From: Mucidula mucida
Taxonomy: Eukaryota; Basidiomycota; Agaricomycetes; Agaricales; Physalacriaceae
NCBI GenBank assembly: GCA_015501055.1
Contig: JADNYV010000042.1
Coordinates: 62,001-126,000, forward strand
Direction: 5' to 3'
Length of the DNA stretch: 64,000 bases
Under the pieces are notes generated by a model. The model made no database searches. It was not told the origin of the DNA and saw only the letters and a list, made by a program, of their open reading frames with translations. The translations under genes were made by a program, and so were the position numbers. Every line of letters starts with the position of its first letter. Within the stretch, counting starts at the first letter, position 1. Positions 53,599 through 64,000 of this stretch are shown one piece after another.

Positions 53599-55220
53599 TC
53601 ACGTAAGATGTAATAGAACAGTTCGCCTTTGCGAAGTCGAAGAAGCCACACACAGAGTCAAGAAGGTCCCGAGAAAGAAGCCCGTCAAGGCGTACGACAC
53701 GGTCAACGATAATCTGTTTCGCGGCTCGGTTGGCGGCGGGGAGTCTGGCGCAGCGTCAGATTCAAACGTGGCCTGCACGGCGACAGAAGAATGTGGAGTG
53801 GGTGGCGGCAAGTGTGGCGAGGACAAAGTCTGCTTCCCACTTGAAGACATATTCGCAAAGTATTGAGTGAGGGAAAGGGGCGGTGACGAGAACGGAAGAC
53901 TGGTCAGCCGTTTCCTTTCCTGCAGCCCGGGCATGCTGAGATGGTCGAATGAATTCGGTGTCAGGGGCGACACGGACGAGGCACGGCTCGAGGACGAAGA
54001 AGTCGAAGGAGGAGACGGAGGAGGTATGGCTATCCGCAGCGGGGACAAGCGGGACGCGTCCGACGACCGGACCTCAGCCTCAGGCTGGTTCTCCAGGCGT
54101 TCTTCCAACGCAGAAACTACACCCTCAAGCTCGTCAATGACGCCCGCCAGTTCCAGGACGTCGTCCGTGAGCGCAGCCGTGTCCTTCTCCCGCACTTCGT
54201 CCGCGAGCAAGGCAATCATGCCTGATATAACGCCCGTCATCTCCGCTGGGTCCTCAGGATCGGGCCACGCCGCGATTAGGCAGGCGAGCTCGGCGACTTT
54301 GGCTACGGCGGTCGCGAGATCCTTCGGAGCCCATTCGTGGAACCACGGATGCAGGAACGCCACCGCAAGCCGCACGGATTCGACGATGGTCGAATGTAAG
54401 CGGACTTCAGCCGAATCTTCAAAGTATCTGTCGACCATGTCATGACAGAAATGTTTGAAAGAGGCTTTCTTGTTCGCGAAATCCCATGCTACATGGTCGA
54501 ACGGCAACGTTGCTGGGAGCTGCTCCTTCAGCGGATCGAGCTCCTTGTGGAGAAAATAACTCGGCAGTTTGTCGAGGATGGAAAGAAGGGGGATGGAGGA
54601 CATGACGGAGGACAGCGGGATGTACCCGTAGATAAGAACAGATTGCGACTCCTCCGAAATCCGATACCATCGTTCGTCGTCGTGCGACCGCCTAATACGA
54701 TGTGTATGAGTACACGGCTCAGATGAATGAAGAAAGCCTCGTACTCAGCAGCCGGAACTTGTCTCGTAATCTGTGCGCCAGTGACCGCCCTTCCCTTCAG
54801 AGAAGCGGCATCAATAACGGCGATCTCTACATCGTGCTTGTACCCCGTCTTGTACCGCCGCATAGCTTCCCAGATCGCCCACGCAAAGCTGAACGAGGTG
54901 CTAATATAACACGAGGACGAACGCGTCGTCCAGTCCATATGTCGTGTGACGTCGCTGGATGTCGCCGATTCGGTCACCGGGACCGTCGGGCTGAGGAGCG
55001 CGACATCGTCGATGGGCGAAGAGTACTTTGTGTTGAATCTGGGCGCAACGCAGAATATCTTCTTATCGTAAGAAATCGACGGGGAGTGGGCTTTAGGTGT
55101 GTACACCCGGTACAGGAAGGGATTTTTCTCGACGAGGTTGTCGAATTCGACTGTCTCGTTGAAGCCCAGTCGGGGCAGAGTGTGGAGGGCATCGCCGTTG
55201 AGAGTCCCGTCGTCAGACAT
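53599..55220 (-). CDS. DUF7587-like protein with C-terminal membrane anchor
   Basis: Two exons, 54714..55220 and 53599..54651, over a 62-nt intron; 519 residues. The N-terminal domain carries the text NPFLYRVYTPK, FCVAPRFNTKY, VTRHMDWTTRSSSCYISTSF and SFAWAIWEAMRRYKTG, which I place in DUF7587, a domain common in fungal proteins and reminiscent of ADP-ribosyltransferase-like enzymes; no catalytic claim is made. A helical middle (DDVLELAGVIDELEGVVSALEERL, quoted in part) looks like a coiled coil, then a Ser/Pro-rich linker and one membrane helix SYALTGFFLGTFLTLCVAS near the end, with only a short lumenal or cytosolic tail. It is probably tail-anchored. Confidence 0.72.
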
Positions 55221-56206
55221 GGCGGGGGTGGAATGAAAGTCAGTGTGTCGGTTAGTTCAGGACTCGGAAGGACATTTGTATAAATGGGCCGGAGTGTAGG
55301 TATCTGGACGCAATCTGGAAAATGAAACGAACATGATGCATGATGAGCCTTGAGGAAAGCACGTGTGGGGGTTCATCCTTAACGCCTGGTTCTGGCGTGT
55401 TCGACGGCATGCACGGAGGTCAAAGAAAGACGCGAAACATAATAAACCAACAACCTGTTTCGTCTTCAGGCGGCGTGGCGCTTCAGGATGACGAGAGGAA
55501 GAAAAATGCTGGTTGAATGAGTGTTGAAATGATGGTCTGGGGTTCGGATCAGATTCGGACTAGGTCTAGACTAACGGAATGTTCGGAAGCTGGTCAGATA
55601 AGATTATGAAGTGCTGCAGCGGTATGCCACATACCACAATTAAGCAAAGGCTTGAGCGCTCAAGTCCTACTTCAGCAAGAGTGTCAACGATTTGAGAAAA
55701 TTTGGAGTGGGTCCTTCACAAACTTCATGTCGGAAAATTGTGGGCCTCTTCTAAAGAAGCTTTTGAAAAGCAGAATTACTCGTAAACGGTCGCGAGTTGC
55801 GGCGAGTTGTCGCAAATGAGACCCACTGTCAAGTTGGCTTTGACAAAACTGCGATCTCATGTAAGTTGACAAGGGAGTCCGATTGCGCAAAACAAACATC
55901 GAGCTTGGAGCGTTTTGATAACGCTCAGGTAAAGAGTCAACTGACGACGCTGAGTGCAGCGGCCAGCCAAAGTTAAACCCGATACATATCGGCTGAGTAG
56001 AGAACTGAAGGATGAAGGTAAACGCCGCACCATGTCCGCCCGAGGAGCTCTTGGCTGGTACTCACGGAGCCACTGGATAGCATCCACAGAAGCAGACGCG
56101 TTCCATTATCTATCGCTTGGCAAAGGACCAGCTCAAGGCGAGCAACGGGAGTGCTTCGATGCCAGGCATCTATCAAGAAAGCATTCCGACATGGAACACA
56201 CACACG
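55221..56206. other. Intergenic region, no gene seen
   Basis: About 1 kb between a minus-strand start and a plus-strand TATA box, so it holds two promoters. No supported coding feature. Confidence 0.4.
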
Positions 56207-56213
56207 TATAAAA
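56207..56213 (+). promoter_or_regulatory. TATA box of the small FDGP-repeat gene
   Basis: TATAAAA, 41 bases upstream of the ATG at 56254, which has a strong context (ACCATGGCC). Confidence 0.6.
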
Positions 56214-56253
56214 GCCCTGCGGTGAGCGGACCCCAGTCAACATCGGACCAACC

Positions 56254-56622
56254 ATGGCCACGAAGACTGCAGCACTTGGCACCATCCGCGCCGTGTCTGT
56301 ATCTCGCCAGTTCTCAGCGCGCTCGTCACGACCAACCGGCCTTGTCATGTCATCGCCGGTGCTTGACATCTTCGACGCACCCACGCGCATAGAAGAGTGG
56401 ACATCGCGTTGTCTGCGACCGACCTATCATCCGCCACCGTCGGCGACAAAGGTTCCACAGGACGCGGAAATATCATCGCTACCCCCGCCCATCACATTCG
56501 ACGGTCCATCCGGAACGCATCCCAACCATTATCCAAGACATCATTTGATGGTCTCACCTGTATCGCCCAGCTCAACAGCAAGGTTGTTCGACGGTCCTGC
56601 GAGACTTGCACGTACAAGGTGA
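56254..56622 (+). CDS. Small basic hypothetical protein with repeated FD[A/G]P motif
   Basis: Single-exon frame of 122 residues with a good TATA box and start context. The motif appears three times: DIFDAPTRIEE (about residue 38), ITFDGPSGTHP (about 79) and RLFDGPARLAR (about 110), spaced by Ser/Pro-rich linkers. N-terminus is Arg/Ser-rich (VSVSRQFSARSSRPTG) and could be a mitochondrial presequence or simply disordered. No known family. The repeats suggest short linear binding motifs for one partner. Confidence 0.45.
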   Translation: MATKTAALGTIRAVSVSRQFSARSSRPTGLVMSSPVLDIFDAPTRIEEWTSRCLRPTYHPPPSATKVPQDAEISSLPPPITFDGPSGTHPNHYPRHHLMVSPVSPSSTARLFDGPARLARTR

Positions 56623-56997
56623 AATGGCTGTAAACATACCGAGTTGTTTTCTAAATGCGAGGCAAGACAGCGAGAACGAAAGTCAATCAAAGCAATGCCA
56701 ATAGTCAAGGTCGTTTTGACTATAGGAGCTACAATAGCGACGCTCTTATTGTTCAAGTAGGTTAGTGCTTCTTGACACCATTGAAGTCGCCACTCACCGA
56801 TACTACTCAGGTCACTGACCATAACACGAAGGGAAGATCAAAGCAGAGCAGATTTTTTAATTGTATATCTTGTATATCAAAGCACAAATTCTTCGTTTGA
56901 CGGTTAGTAGTTTATTCGGTAGACGTGAACCATAATGTCGGCGTCCTAGAACGCGTCTTGATGCGTTCCATCGACGCCGTTACTTTCTTGCCGGAAT
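56623..56997. other. Intergenic region between convergent genes
   Basis: About 375 bases, tail to tail. No feature seen. Confidence 0.4.
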
Positions 56998-58586
56998 TCA
57001 ATCGGCGCTGTGACGTATCAGCACATGATGGCCATGAAGCGAGCAATGAACACAGACCGTCCATCTTTTGTTATCACTAACAACGGTAGTCAACTGACGA
57101 ACATCTTTCATAATCTTCTCGACATCTGTTTGCCGCAGAACAAAGTGCGCGCCATGCGCCGTGTGATCATCTGTATCCACCAAGATTCGAAGACTGCGTG
57201 AGCGACTAAGGGCATCGATGAACCGGGCCTGGGTCTAAGAAACGAATGAGAATCTTCAGAGGTTGTCTCTTGCGCAGATTGCTCACCAAAGGATCTTTGA
57301 AATTAGGAATACAAACATCCAATCGTTCAAGATTGACGCATGACTTGCATATCGAAGTAAGGGACTCGAGCTTCATATTGCAGTTGATGAACGCAAGGCG
57401 TTTCAATGTGTAGGCGTGTGAAGCCACTATGTGATCAATAACCGTAGGCCCCGCAACAACTTGGGGTTCCGAAATCCGAATCTTGAACGAGGACAGCGTT
57501 GAAACGGAGCCTTTTAAATGATTCAAGATATCGCCAAGCATAGTTGGAACGGGGGAAGCCACAACGGAATACCGCGTATCGATGCAGAGTTGACGGAGGT
57601 ACTGCAGGTTTGGTGCTGGCTCAAGTGGTTTCGAAGACTCCTGCGAGTTTATTAGTGAGACAGTATGGGCAATGTCAGGGTAATACGCACAAAGGTCGTG
57701 AAGGAAAGGTTTTCCAGGAGAGGTGTGCGAGACAGCAATCGGAAGAGAGTGACATAATCAATGCGTGGACATCCTACGACGTGAAGACTGAGGAGGGCCG
57801 GTAAGTTCTCCAGTGCTCGCCCGAACACAGTCTCATTGAGTTCCAAACAATTCTACGTCAAGAATGAGCAAAACATACAGATGCGCACTACTTTCCTTAC
57901 GTAGAGCGTCAAGCTATTCAAAGTGGCGCTCAGAGACTGGGTCCAGCGGGGAAGAACGTCCATCACTGCCCACGAACTGTGATCCAGGAACAGCGTGTGG
58001 AGGTTCTGCAGCTTGAGCAGACTTTCGACTTGAACTGGCTTCAACTCTGATGCGTAACTCGCAAGTCCTGTATGCTCTCCCGGTCCTCTAGTCCCGGCAG
58101 CAACGAGGGAAGGACATTCCATATACACGTGAACGATACGAGATTCTGGCAAAGGCCCAAGACGTTTCGGCAATCTTTCAAGAAATGGGGATCATACTGT
58201 GGCTTGGCGCCCTGCATGGAGAATGAAGGCACGTAGCAAATATCTATCCTTGAATTGAGTGGGGATGTTTATCGAGGAGCGTAGTACGACGCACCGACGT
58301 GATGCACGAATTTTGCAAGGCTTTTAGCATTTAGAATGGCAGTGAATGGGGAGCATGGCTGAAGGATAAGTTGAGCAAGTGAATTTGCAGAGCAGAGGAC
58401 AATGAAACACACGCGAGGACATTTCTTGCCGTGGCGCATCGTGTAGCGCAGTGTCCGATAGAGACGAGGCAGTACGCCATCGTAGAACGAATGGCTGACC
58501 AGAGCAACCGAATGAAGGTCGTTGCCAGAAAGAAACGAGAAAACGAGCTCGAGCACGTCGATATTGAGGTTGTCAGCCGTGACCAT
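56998..58586 (-). CDS. F-box domain protein
   Basis: Substrate adaptor of SCF ubiquitin ligases. Six exons: 58413..58586, 58295..58358, 57901..58243, 57691..57852, 57287..57640, 56998..57228; about 443 residues. The F-box lies at the start (LNIDVLELVFSFLSGNDLHS, then VALVSHSFYDGVLPRLYRTL). The rest has leucine-rich repeat-like text (LLKLQNLHTLFLDHSS, LENLPALLSLHVVGCPRID, YTLKRLAFINCNMKLESLT, LERLDVCIPNF) that would bind targets. Such F-box/LRR-like proteins are a large expanded family in Agaricomycetes. At about 58035 the frame breaks by one base (RVTHQ then ELKPVQVESLL); exon sum is one base short. Start at 58586 is the first Met before the F-box. Confidence 0.82.
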
Positions 58587-59017
58587 AATGAGGGACGGAG
58601 GGAAACCCGCGCGGCGTGACGTTATTATTTGATTGAGTTCGATCAAGCAGCAACTTTTGTCTACGTGTAAGCATTGAATTTGTGAACTATAGTACGGGTA
58701 CGGAAAGAGCGTTAATTAGCGCGATGGGTGGTAAACGTAGGAGCAAGATTATGAACGAAGAAGAAAGCAAGAATGGCTGTTATAGGTACAAAAGCAGGAA
58801 ACGATGCGTGGAGAGGGGGTATTATGGACAAAAATGATGGTAAATATTCTGGTGGAATGAAGATTAGATATGTGTATGTTGTGTGTGTGATGTGATTGTT
58901 GTGATGAGTGAAAAAAGAGAAAACCTTGGACACCGATAAAAGTACACCCTGGAGTTGCGGGGGAAAATGCGACAGCGAAAGCAAGATACGACAAAAAGTG
59001 CAAGAAGAGCAGGCAGA
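58587..59017. other. Intergenic region
   Basis: About 430 bases holding the F-box promoter and the end of the next minus-strand gene. Contains a GT-rich stretch (58870-58892). No gene. Confidence 0.4.
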
Positions 59018-60898
59018 TCAGATAACCTCCGGGGTGAAGCGCGCACCCAACCAATCCTTTTCTGGTTCCGGATCCATGGTGGACACAGAGAGGCCTTTCC
59101 TGAAGGGCAGATCCATGGAGAGAGTAAACTCATCCCCAGCGAAGCGATTGTATCCACCAAACGACACATCTATACCGGCCACTTCCACCTCTGAATATAT
59201 CGGAGGTCGGTCTGTTAGGCTCTGGCATAGCAGAGACGTGGCGTTGAGCGCTGGCGTGCGTGACTGTGGCAGCCGGTCCTGATGCATACTATTCGTCCTC
59301 GGCCTAGGACCCTTGGACACTTTTCTTGGTTCCTCGTCCTCATCTTCCTCGTCCTCGTCTATCTTCCATGACCTCAACCCCTCGTCGAACCCCAATTCGA
59401 CCTGGTACTCCCGAGCATCAAAGAGCTCGTCTTCCTCTTCTTCTTCGCTGACAGGAAATAACTTGGCATCGTTCTTGCCCTTCGTCCGTGTGCGTCCGAG
59501 TGCCATCTTCGTGTCATATTCATACTCCTCAATCATCTCCTCCTCCGCTTCCCTCGATGGTGGAATGTACTCGTACTCTGCTGCAGTCCACGTGACCTGA
59601 CTCAGTCGCGAGCTTGTGTACGGCGTCGCTAGGCCAACATCCATATCACCCACGCGTGCGACAAGGGCCTTGTTCTGCCAGGCCCGCCTTCTGCTCCGTA
59701 TTTCCAAGATGTCGTCCCGCTGTTTCGTCTCGTTCGCCGCATGCTCCTTCTGCGCCTCCAATATGATGAGCAGCTGCCGCAGTCGAATGCACACAGCAGA
59801 CAGTGAATTATATTCATACAAGTCATCCGAGGATAGATCTCGAAGGTGCCGGGGAATGGCAGTATTATCAGCCGGGCTTTTGGAGGGAAACGAAAAGTTG
59901 ACAGAGTTAAAATGCGCCGTTGACGGTGTGTGGATGGAGCTCCCGTCTGTATCCGTATCCGCGTCGTCCTCAAAGGGCGAGGGCATATGGGTTAGTGGCG
60001 GGAAATAGTTCTCGTCTTCAAATGGCGACACAGTGTAGTCCGAATGGAAGCCATCCGTCTGGGAAATGATTTCAGCCATGGCTTCCGAGGCACGACGAAG
60101 CATGCTTTGGACGATCCATGGGTAGTAACCACCCTGAGGAAGCCTAGTCTTCAGCTCACTGAGTACGTGTATTCGGAAGGTATCCACCAGAGTGGAACGA
60201 GCACGTCGCCGCAGAGCTTTTGGGCTCAGTAACGGCAAGGGCGGGAGATCTGGTTCGATCTCGACTGACGGCTCGTTGTGTGATGGACTGGGAGAAGGCA
60301 CGCGAGTGATGGGAGCTGACGCCGCTCGATCATGGCACGACGACGACGGCAATGATACAAAGGTGCTAGAGAGGCGTCAATACAGGAAAGTTTGCGGAAG
60401 AAGGGAATACACTTACGATACCAAAGACATAAGAAGTGAACGGTTTTTCTTATGTTTCCCCGTAACCTTGACCGTCGTTGGAGGAGAATTCAAGGACTGC
60501 TGCTTGGCGAGTTCCGTCTGCTTCAGTTTCTCTTTGCGCCGTTCCCGTTCCCTCTCTCTTTCTGTTTCCGCCGAGGACATGTTAACGTCAGAGAGCACAC
60601 TATCCAGAGCCTTTAAACAGGCCGGGGACGTGAGCGGCCATTCCTCACAGGTACCATCGACAAAGAGACAGGAAACAGTCAAGGTAGTGACGTTGAAAGT
60701 AATTTCCTGCAGAATGCTAGGTACCCAGGTCGCCTTGTCGAGAGCATGGATGAACTTGGGAGGCTCGAGGTTATCGATGCTGAGACTGCTTAGCAGTGTC
60801 GCCCATGCGAGTGGATTGTACAAATCGTCTGGCAGGTTCTGGTAGGTGATGGCAAAGAGAACGGTGGGGTGAGCGGGGGCGAGGAGTTTGATGAGCAT
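59018..60898 (-). CDS. Hypothetical protein, acidic, probably nuclear
   Basis: Two exons, 60417..60898 and 59018..60365, over a 51-nt intron (donor GTAAGT, acceptor CTCTAG); 609 residues. The first 80 residues look folded (MLIKLLAPAHPTVLFAITY, NPLAWATLLSSLSIDNLEPP), then a coiled-coil stretch (ETERERERERRKEKLKQTEL), a basic patch (TGKHKKNRS), helical parts (FRIHVLSELKTRLPQGGYYP) and acidic runs (EEEEEDELFD, DEDEEDEDEEP). Function unknown; the composition suggests a nuclear or chromatin-linked protein. The open frame continues upstream to about 61003 without an ATG, so another 5' exon is possible; 60898 is the first Met in frame. Confidence 0.65.
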
Positions 60899-63483
60899 GG
60901 CTGGTCGGCGACGGCGGGCATGCAGTGAAAGCGCAAGGAATTGAAAGGCTTTCAAGATATTTTGGCAAGAGAATTGAAGAAGTCTGGTGTGGTTGTATGC
61001 CAATCAGCGCTTTGCGACAGCGAAGGAGACACGAACGACGAACTCACCAAGGAAGATATGTCTACTTGAAGGGCTTCTAATGCTGCCGTGACTGACTTGA
61101 AGGCTGGCAAACACGGGCGTTGCTGGCGTCAACGAGCAGGAACAGAAACGAAACAGAAAAGACCTCGAGAAGGGCAGTCCTGGCACTCCTTTGGTCGGGT
61201 GAAGCAAGAGGCCAGGATGGAAAGGAGACCAATCAGCTTTCAGGGGCGCCAAAATTACCGTCTGCTTCTATTTGCCGGCGCCGGTATCTCCCTTGTCTGC
61301 TGTGAGCAGGTGTTCGTGAAGAGGTGCGCCGTAAGCCATTTCTTTTATTCATCTAGCAGCACCGCTGTGGACCTCAAATAAAATATATCGTTATGGGCGT
61401 ACGAGACCAAAAAGGGACAACAGACGATCACCCCTAAGCGGACGTTGGCGACGCCGCCAATATTACAATGTACATTTTCATTCATAGTCGTCTCTCTCAT
61501 CCCAACTCGTAGATACTACCGTGCGCGCAAGAAAACGCTTATTGAGACGCGTCTTTCGTGTGTTCCCATCGTCCATTCAATGCAGCGATGTAGCGGCACT
61601 CCTAAACGCTCGCCCGCCGTGCCTCAGCATCTGGCATGTCGGGCCAGAGGCATCCGACCACGGGTATCCCGTTTGTTGGTGCTGTGCGGGCCTGTGTCAT
61701 CAGAAAGTCGCACCATGGAATCAACAATTTGAGAAGAAAAGGCGCGCCAACGTTCCGGCACCTGAAACGAAACGTAGACCCACAAATGATAATGCTCCAC
61801 AATAGGTCCATGACTGTACACCGACACTGCTCACAAATTAGAGCGCCTAGCTGCCTTGATAAGGTCATGGTTCGGGAACCAATTCGTGAGCAGCCTTGAC
61901 GCGATCACGTGCATGCCGGCTCGTACAGGGAGGCGACCCGAAGGGATGCGACGTATTGATGTGTGAAAAGTTATTACGAACCTGACAATGATACATTGAC
62001 GAATATTTGAACACACACAGGACGATTGAGATGGGACGTGTATATGCTCACCTCCTTTCGACCTCGGAAAAACAACCGCTTCGTCAGCGCACAGCTATTC
62101 GTTCCTCCGGCTTGACTCCTTTCTCTTTGAAACGGTTATGGAGAGCTCACAAGATTCAATATGCATGGCCAAATCTGCTTGTGTTATGATGCCGTGATTG
62201 TCTGATCATGATTAGATATTGCGTTCGTTCCTCCACTACCATTGCTGCCTGAAAGACTGTAGTACATTTAGCAGGGATTAGATGCTGTAGCACACCCGCA
62301 AAAGGACATATTCTGAGATAGATAAAGTCATTATGATAGATTATGATCCAACGAACTTGACGAGACAAAGGCAACGTAACAGAATGGTGACATGTTCTTT
62401 GTATATGCGGCAGATGGGCACGGCGAAAGTCGAGCCGTTGGAGCTCTCGTGGAGTTCACCTGGGTTTACGTTGGGTACTAATAAGAGGCAAAGTTCGAGC
62501 GGAGCTTCGCCTGTCCATCAAAAGCGCTTAATTGAGGGATGGGATGACATCATTCACTAGATGAACGGAGAGGGATTTTTTCCGCGGTTGAGGTCGGTGG
62601 TGACGGTGTAGATTGGCGGCTCCGGCAAACAGACAATGGCTGAGCCGAAAATTGATTGGGGCAAGCTAGATAATTCTGGTGATTCAGCCAGAATGGAGCA
62701 AGTGACGGCCTGTAAGGAAAGCTCAAAGATATACAGAGCTGCAGCAACGGTCAATTGCAGTCGAACAAGAGAACATATGGCTACCGGGGTCCGGTTCTCG
62801 GACGAGCGGACTTGCCGTTTTAGGCCATTCTTCGCTTTCAACCTCGCTAGATGATCTCTAATCTGCGCTCATTTCTCCCTTCTAGCGGCCTTCTGAGCTG
62901 CTCATCTTTCAAAGTCTGGACCACCAAGGCTCCCTTATCATGACAACTGATGCTCTAGTGAATTGTCCTGCGGTTGAACGGCTCAGACGACGGTGACCCT
63001 CTGCATATCATGTTGCCAAATCAGGACATCGTCGCTGTTGCTCGGTTTGTATCGACAGATGGGCATATTATTCAATCCCTCCGTCCAGTTCGCATGCGAG
63101 TCATCGTCCAAAGGAGGAGTTTTCGTGATTGTGGAGTACGCTCAGTACACCGTTCCATGCAATTGGATATGTAAACACCACTTTGCTTTATAAGTCTTTG
63201 ATACGATAGAAAGGTGTCCGAGCTTCTTCTCTCCGCGAGCTTTCTTGATAAGGATGCCACTGAACTCTTTTATTTTGAGTGGGCTGAACATCTACGGAAT
63301 CTACAGAACACAACTTGGGCGTATCTCGGACGTACTACGAACGGGGGACGTCTCCGTCGTGGACGGTTGTGTATCAACGACTATTTTTAGCCTGATCGGA
63401 AATACTTTTCCACGTTCAGTGCCTTGGTGTGGCGTCACCACCCCACCACGGGTATACTATCCTGCGTTTTTCTTTTTTCGTGC
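60899..63483. other. Long intergenic region, no gene seen
   Basis: About 2.6 kb. Open frames are all below 100 codons and without recognisable motifs. Its left edge should hold the promoter, and perhaps a 5' exon, of the acidic hypothetical gene. Its right end is the sugar-transporter promoter. I found no tRNA, LTR or TIR pair. Confidence 0.4.
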
Positions 63484-63490
63484 TATAAAT
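63484..63490 (+). promoter_or_regulatory. TATA box of the sugar-transporter gene
   Basis: TATAAAT 141 bases before the ATG at 63631, followed by a pyrimidine-rich leader (TTTCCCCGCTGTCGTCTGTG). Such a strong TATA suits a regulated transporter. Confidence 0.55.
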
Positions 63491-63630
63491 GCGAGCGATG
63501 ACAGCAGCGTTTGTCACTTTCCCCGCTGTCGTCTGTGCCTGTACACCCACAGCCAGTTCGACCATACCCCTCCGCCACTTGATCTTAATTATTCTAATTT
63601 TGATCTTCGGGTACCTGGAACGCGTTCACC

Positions 63631-64000
63631 ATGACCGACACTCCTTCCATCTCTGAAAAGACCAAGTCTCGCGATACTACTGCCGTACGAGCCGCCTTGA
63701 AAGATGGGGTCCCGCATTATATGGGACTCACAGGAGACAGGCTCCTCACTGCTATCACGGTTACAGCTACACTTGGTGAGTGATCTCTCTCTAGGTTAGC
63801 TACAGGTCGTCTGATATATTCCTCAAGGCTTCTTATTATTCGGCTATGACCAGGGTGTTATGTCTGGTATCATCTCGGCGGAGCAATTCTATCGCACATT
63901 TCCAGACCTCAATCCGAAATTGACTGGCGCGAAGCACTCTTCGACGATGCAAGCATTCTATACTGCTATCTATGAGATTGGATGTTTGGCCGGCGCTATC
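63631..64000 (+). CDS. MFS sugar transporter, 5' end only
   Basis: Proton-coupled hexose-type carrier of the sugar porter family in the plasma membrane. Exon 1 is 63631..63775, a 52-nt intron is 63776..63827, and exon 2 runs off the right edge; about 106 residues are visible. A cytosolic N-terminus (MTDTPSISEKTKSRD) leads to the first membrane segment, LLTAITVTATLGFLLFGYDQ, with the GYDQGVMSGIIS signature of fungal sugar porters after TM1, and the second segment begins at the edge (YTAIYEIGCLAGAI). Substrate cannot be told from this part. Confidence 0.9.

Overview
The window is nuclear DNA of a filamentous basidiomycete, most likely an Agaricomycete. Nearly every gene is split by several GT-AG introns of about 45-65 nt. 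The gene set is fungal: NADP isocitrate dehydrogenase, Nop10, GH47 mannosidase, exosome Rrp4, COMPASS Swd1, Tcd-type tRNA dehydratase, F-box protein and hexose-type MFS carrier. The transposons are the chromodomain Ty3/gypsy, Ty1/copia and hAT types usual in these genomes. I built exon models by reading splice sites and checking that the frame is kept; coordinates run from start to stop codon and include introns.

Layout. 1-7.6 kb is a gene block: IDP1 5' end (-), a hypothetical protein (-), NOP10 (+), a secreted GH47 alpha-mannosidase (+) and a nuclear-looking hypothetical gene (-). 7.6-25.4 kb is a nested transposon cluster. A decayed chromoviral gypsy element (7724-19351) is split by a young Ty1/copia element (10128-15304, TSD GATAC, LTRs differing at one site). 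A second decayed chromovirus (about 19522-25386) follows. All three are coded on the minus strand. A CpG-poor relic then holds a 666-bp non-autonomous hAT element (25823-26488) with 21-bp TIRs and an 8-bp TSD. The first gypsy element is abutted on both outer sides by direct copies of a ~134-bp sequence, far too long for a normal target-site duplication.

26.9-31.6 kb holds a cation/H+ antiporter (-), a Dug1-type dipeptidase (+) and purine nucleoside phosphorylase (-). 31.8-37.2 kb is a tandem segmental duplication; each copy carries an intact three-exon gene for a lineage-restricted protein with an HExxH zincin-like motif. 38.4-51.1 kb is gene dense: a LaeA-like methyltransferase, RRP4, an AsaB/CmcJ-family oxygenase, SWD1 (-), an amino-acid permease (-), a small spliced ORF 17 bp upstream of a Yip1-family gene (possibly bicistronic), and the t6A dehydratase. 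52.5-64 kb has an O-methyltransferase, a DUF7587-like membrane protein (-), a small FDGP-repeat protein, an F-box protein (-), an acidic hypothetical protein (-) and the 5' end of an MFS sugar transporter (+).

No metabolic gene cluster or operon-like system is evident; the neighbours are mostly unrelated housekeeping genes. The main points of interest are the transposon architecture and its CpG-linked decay, the long duplication around the gypsy element, the duplicated HExxH gene, the possible bicistronic locus, and single-base frame breaks in at least five otherwise well-conserved genes, which look like consensus errors but should be checked.
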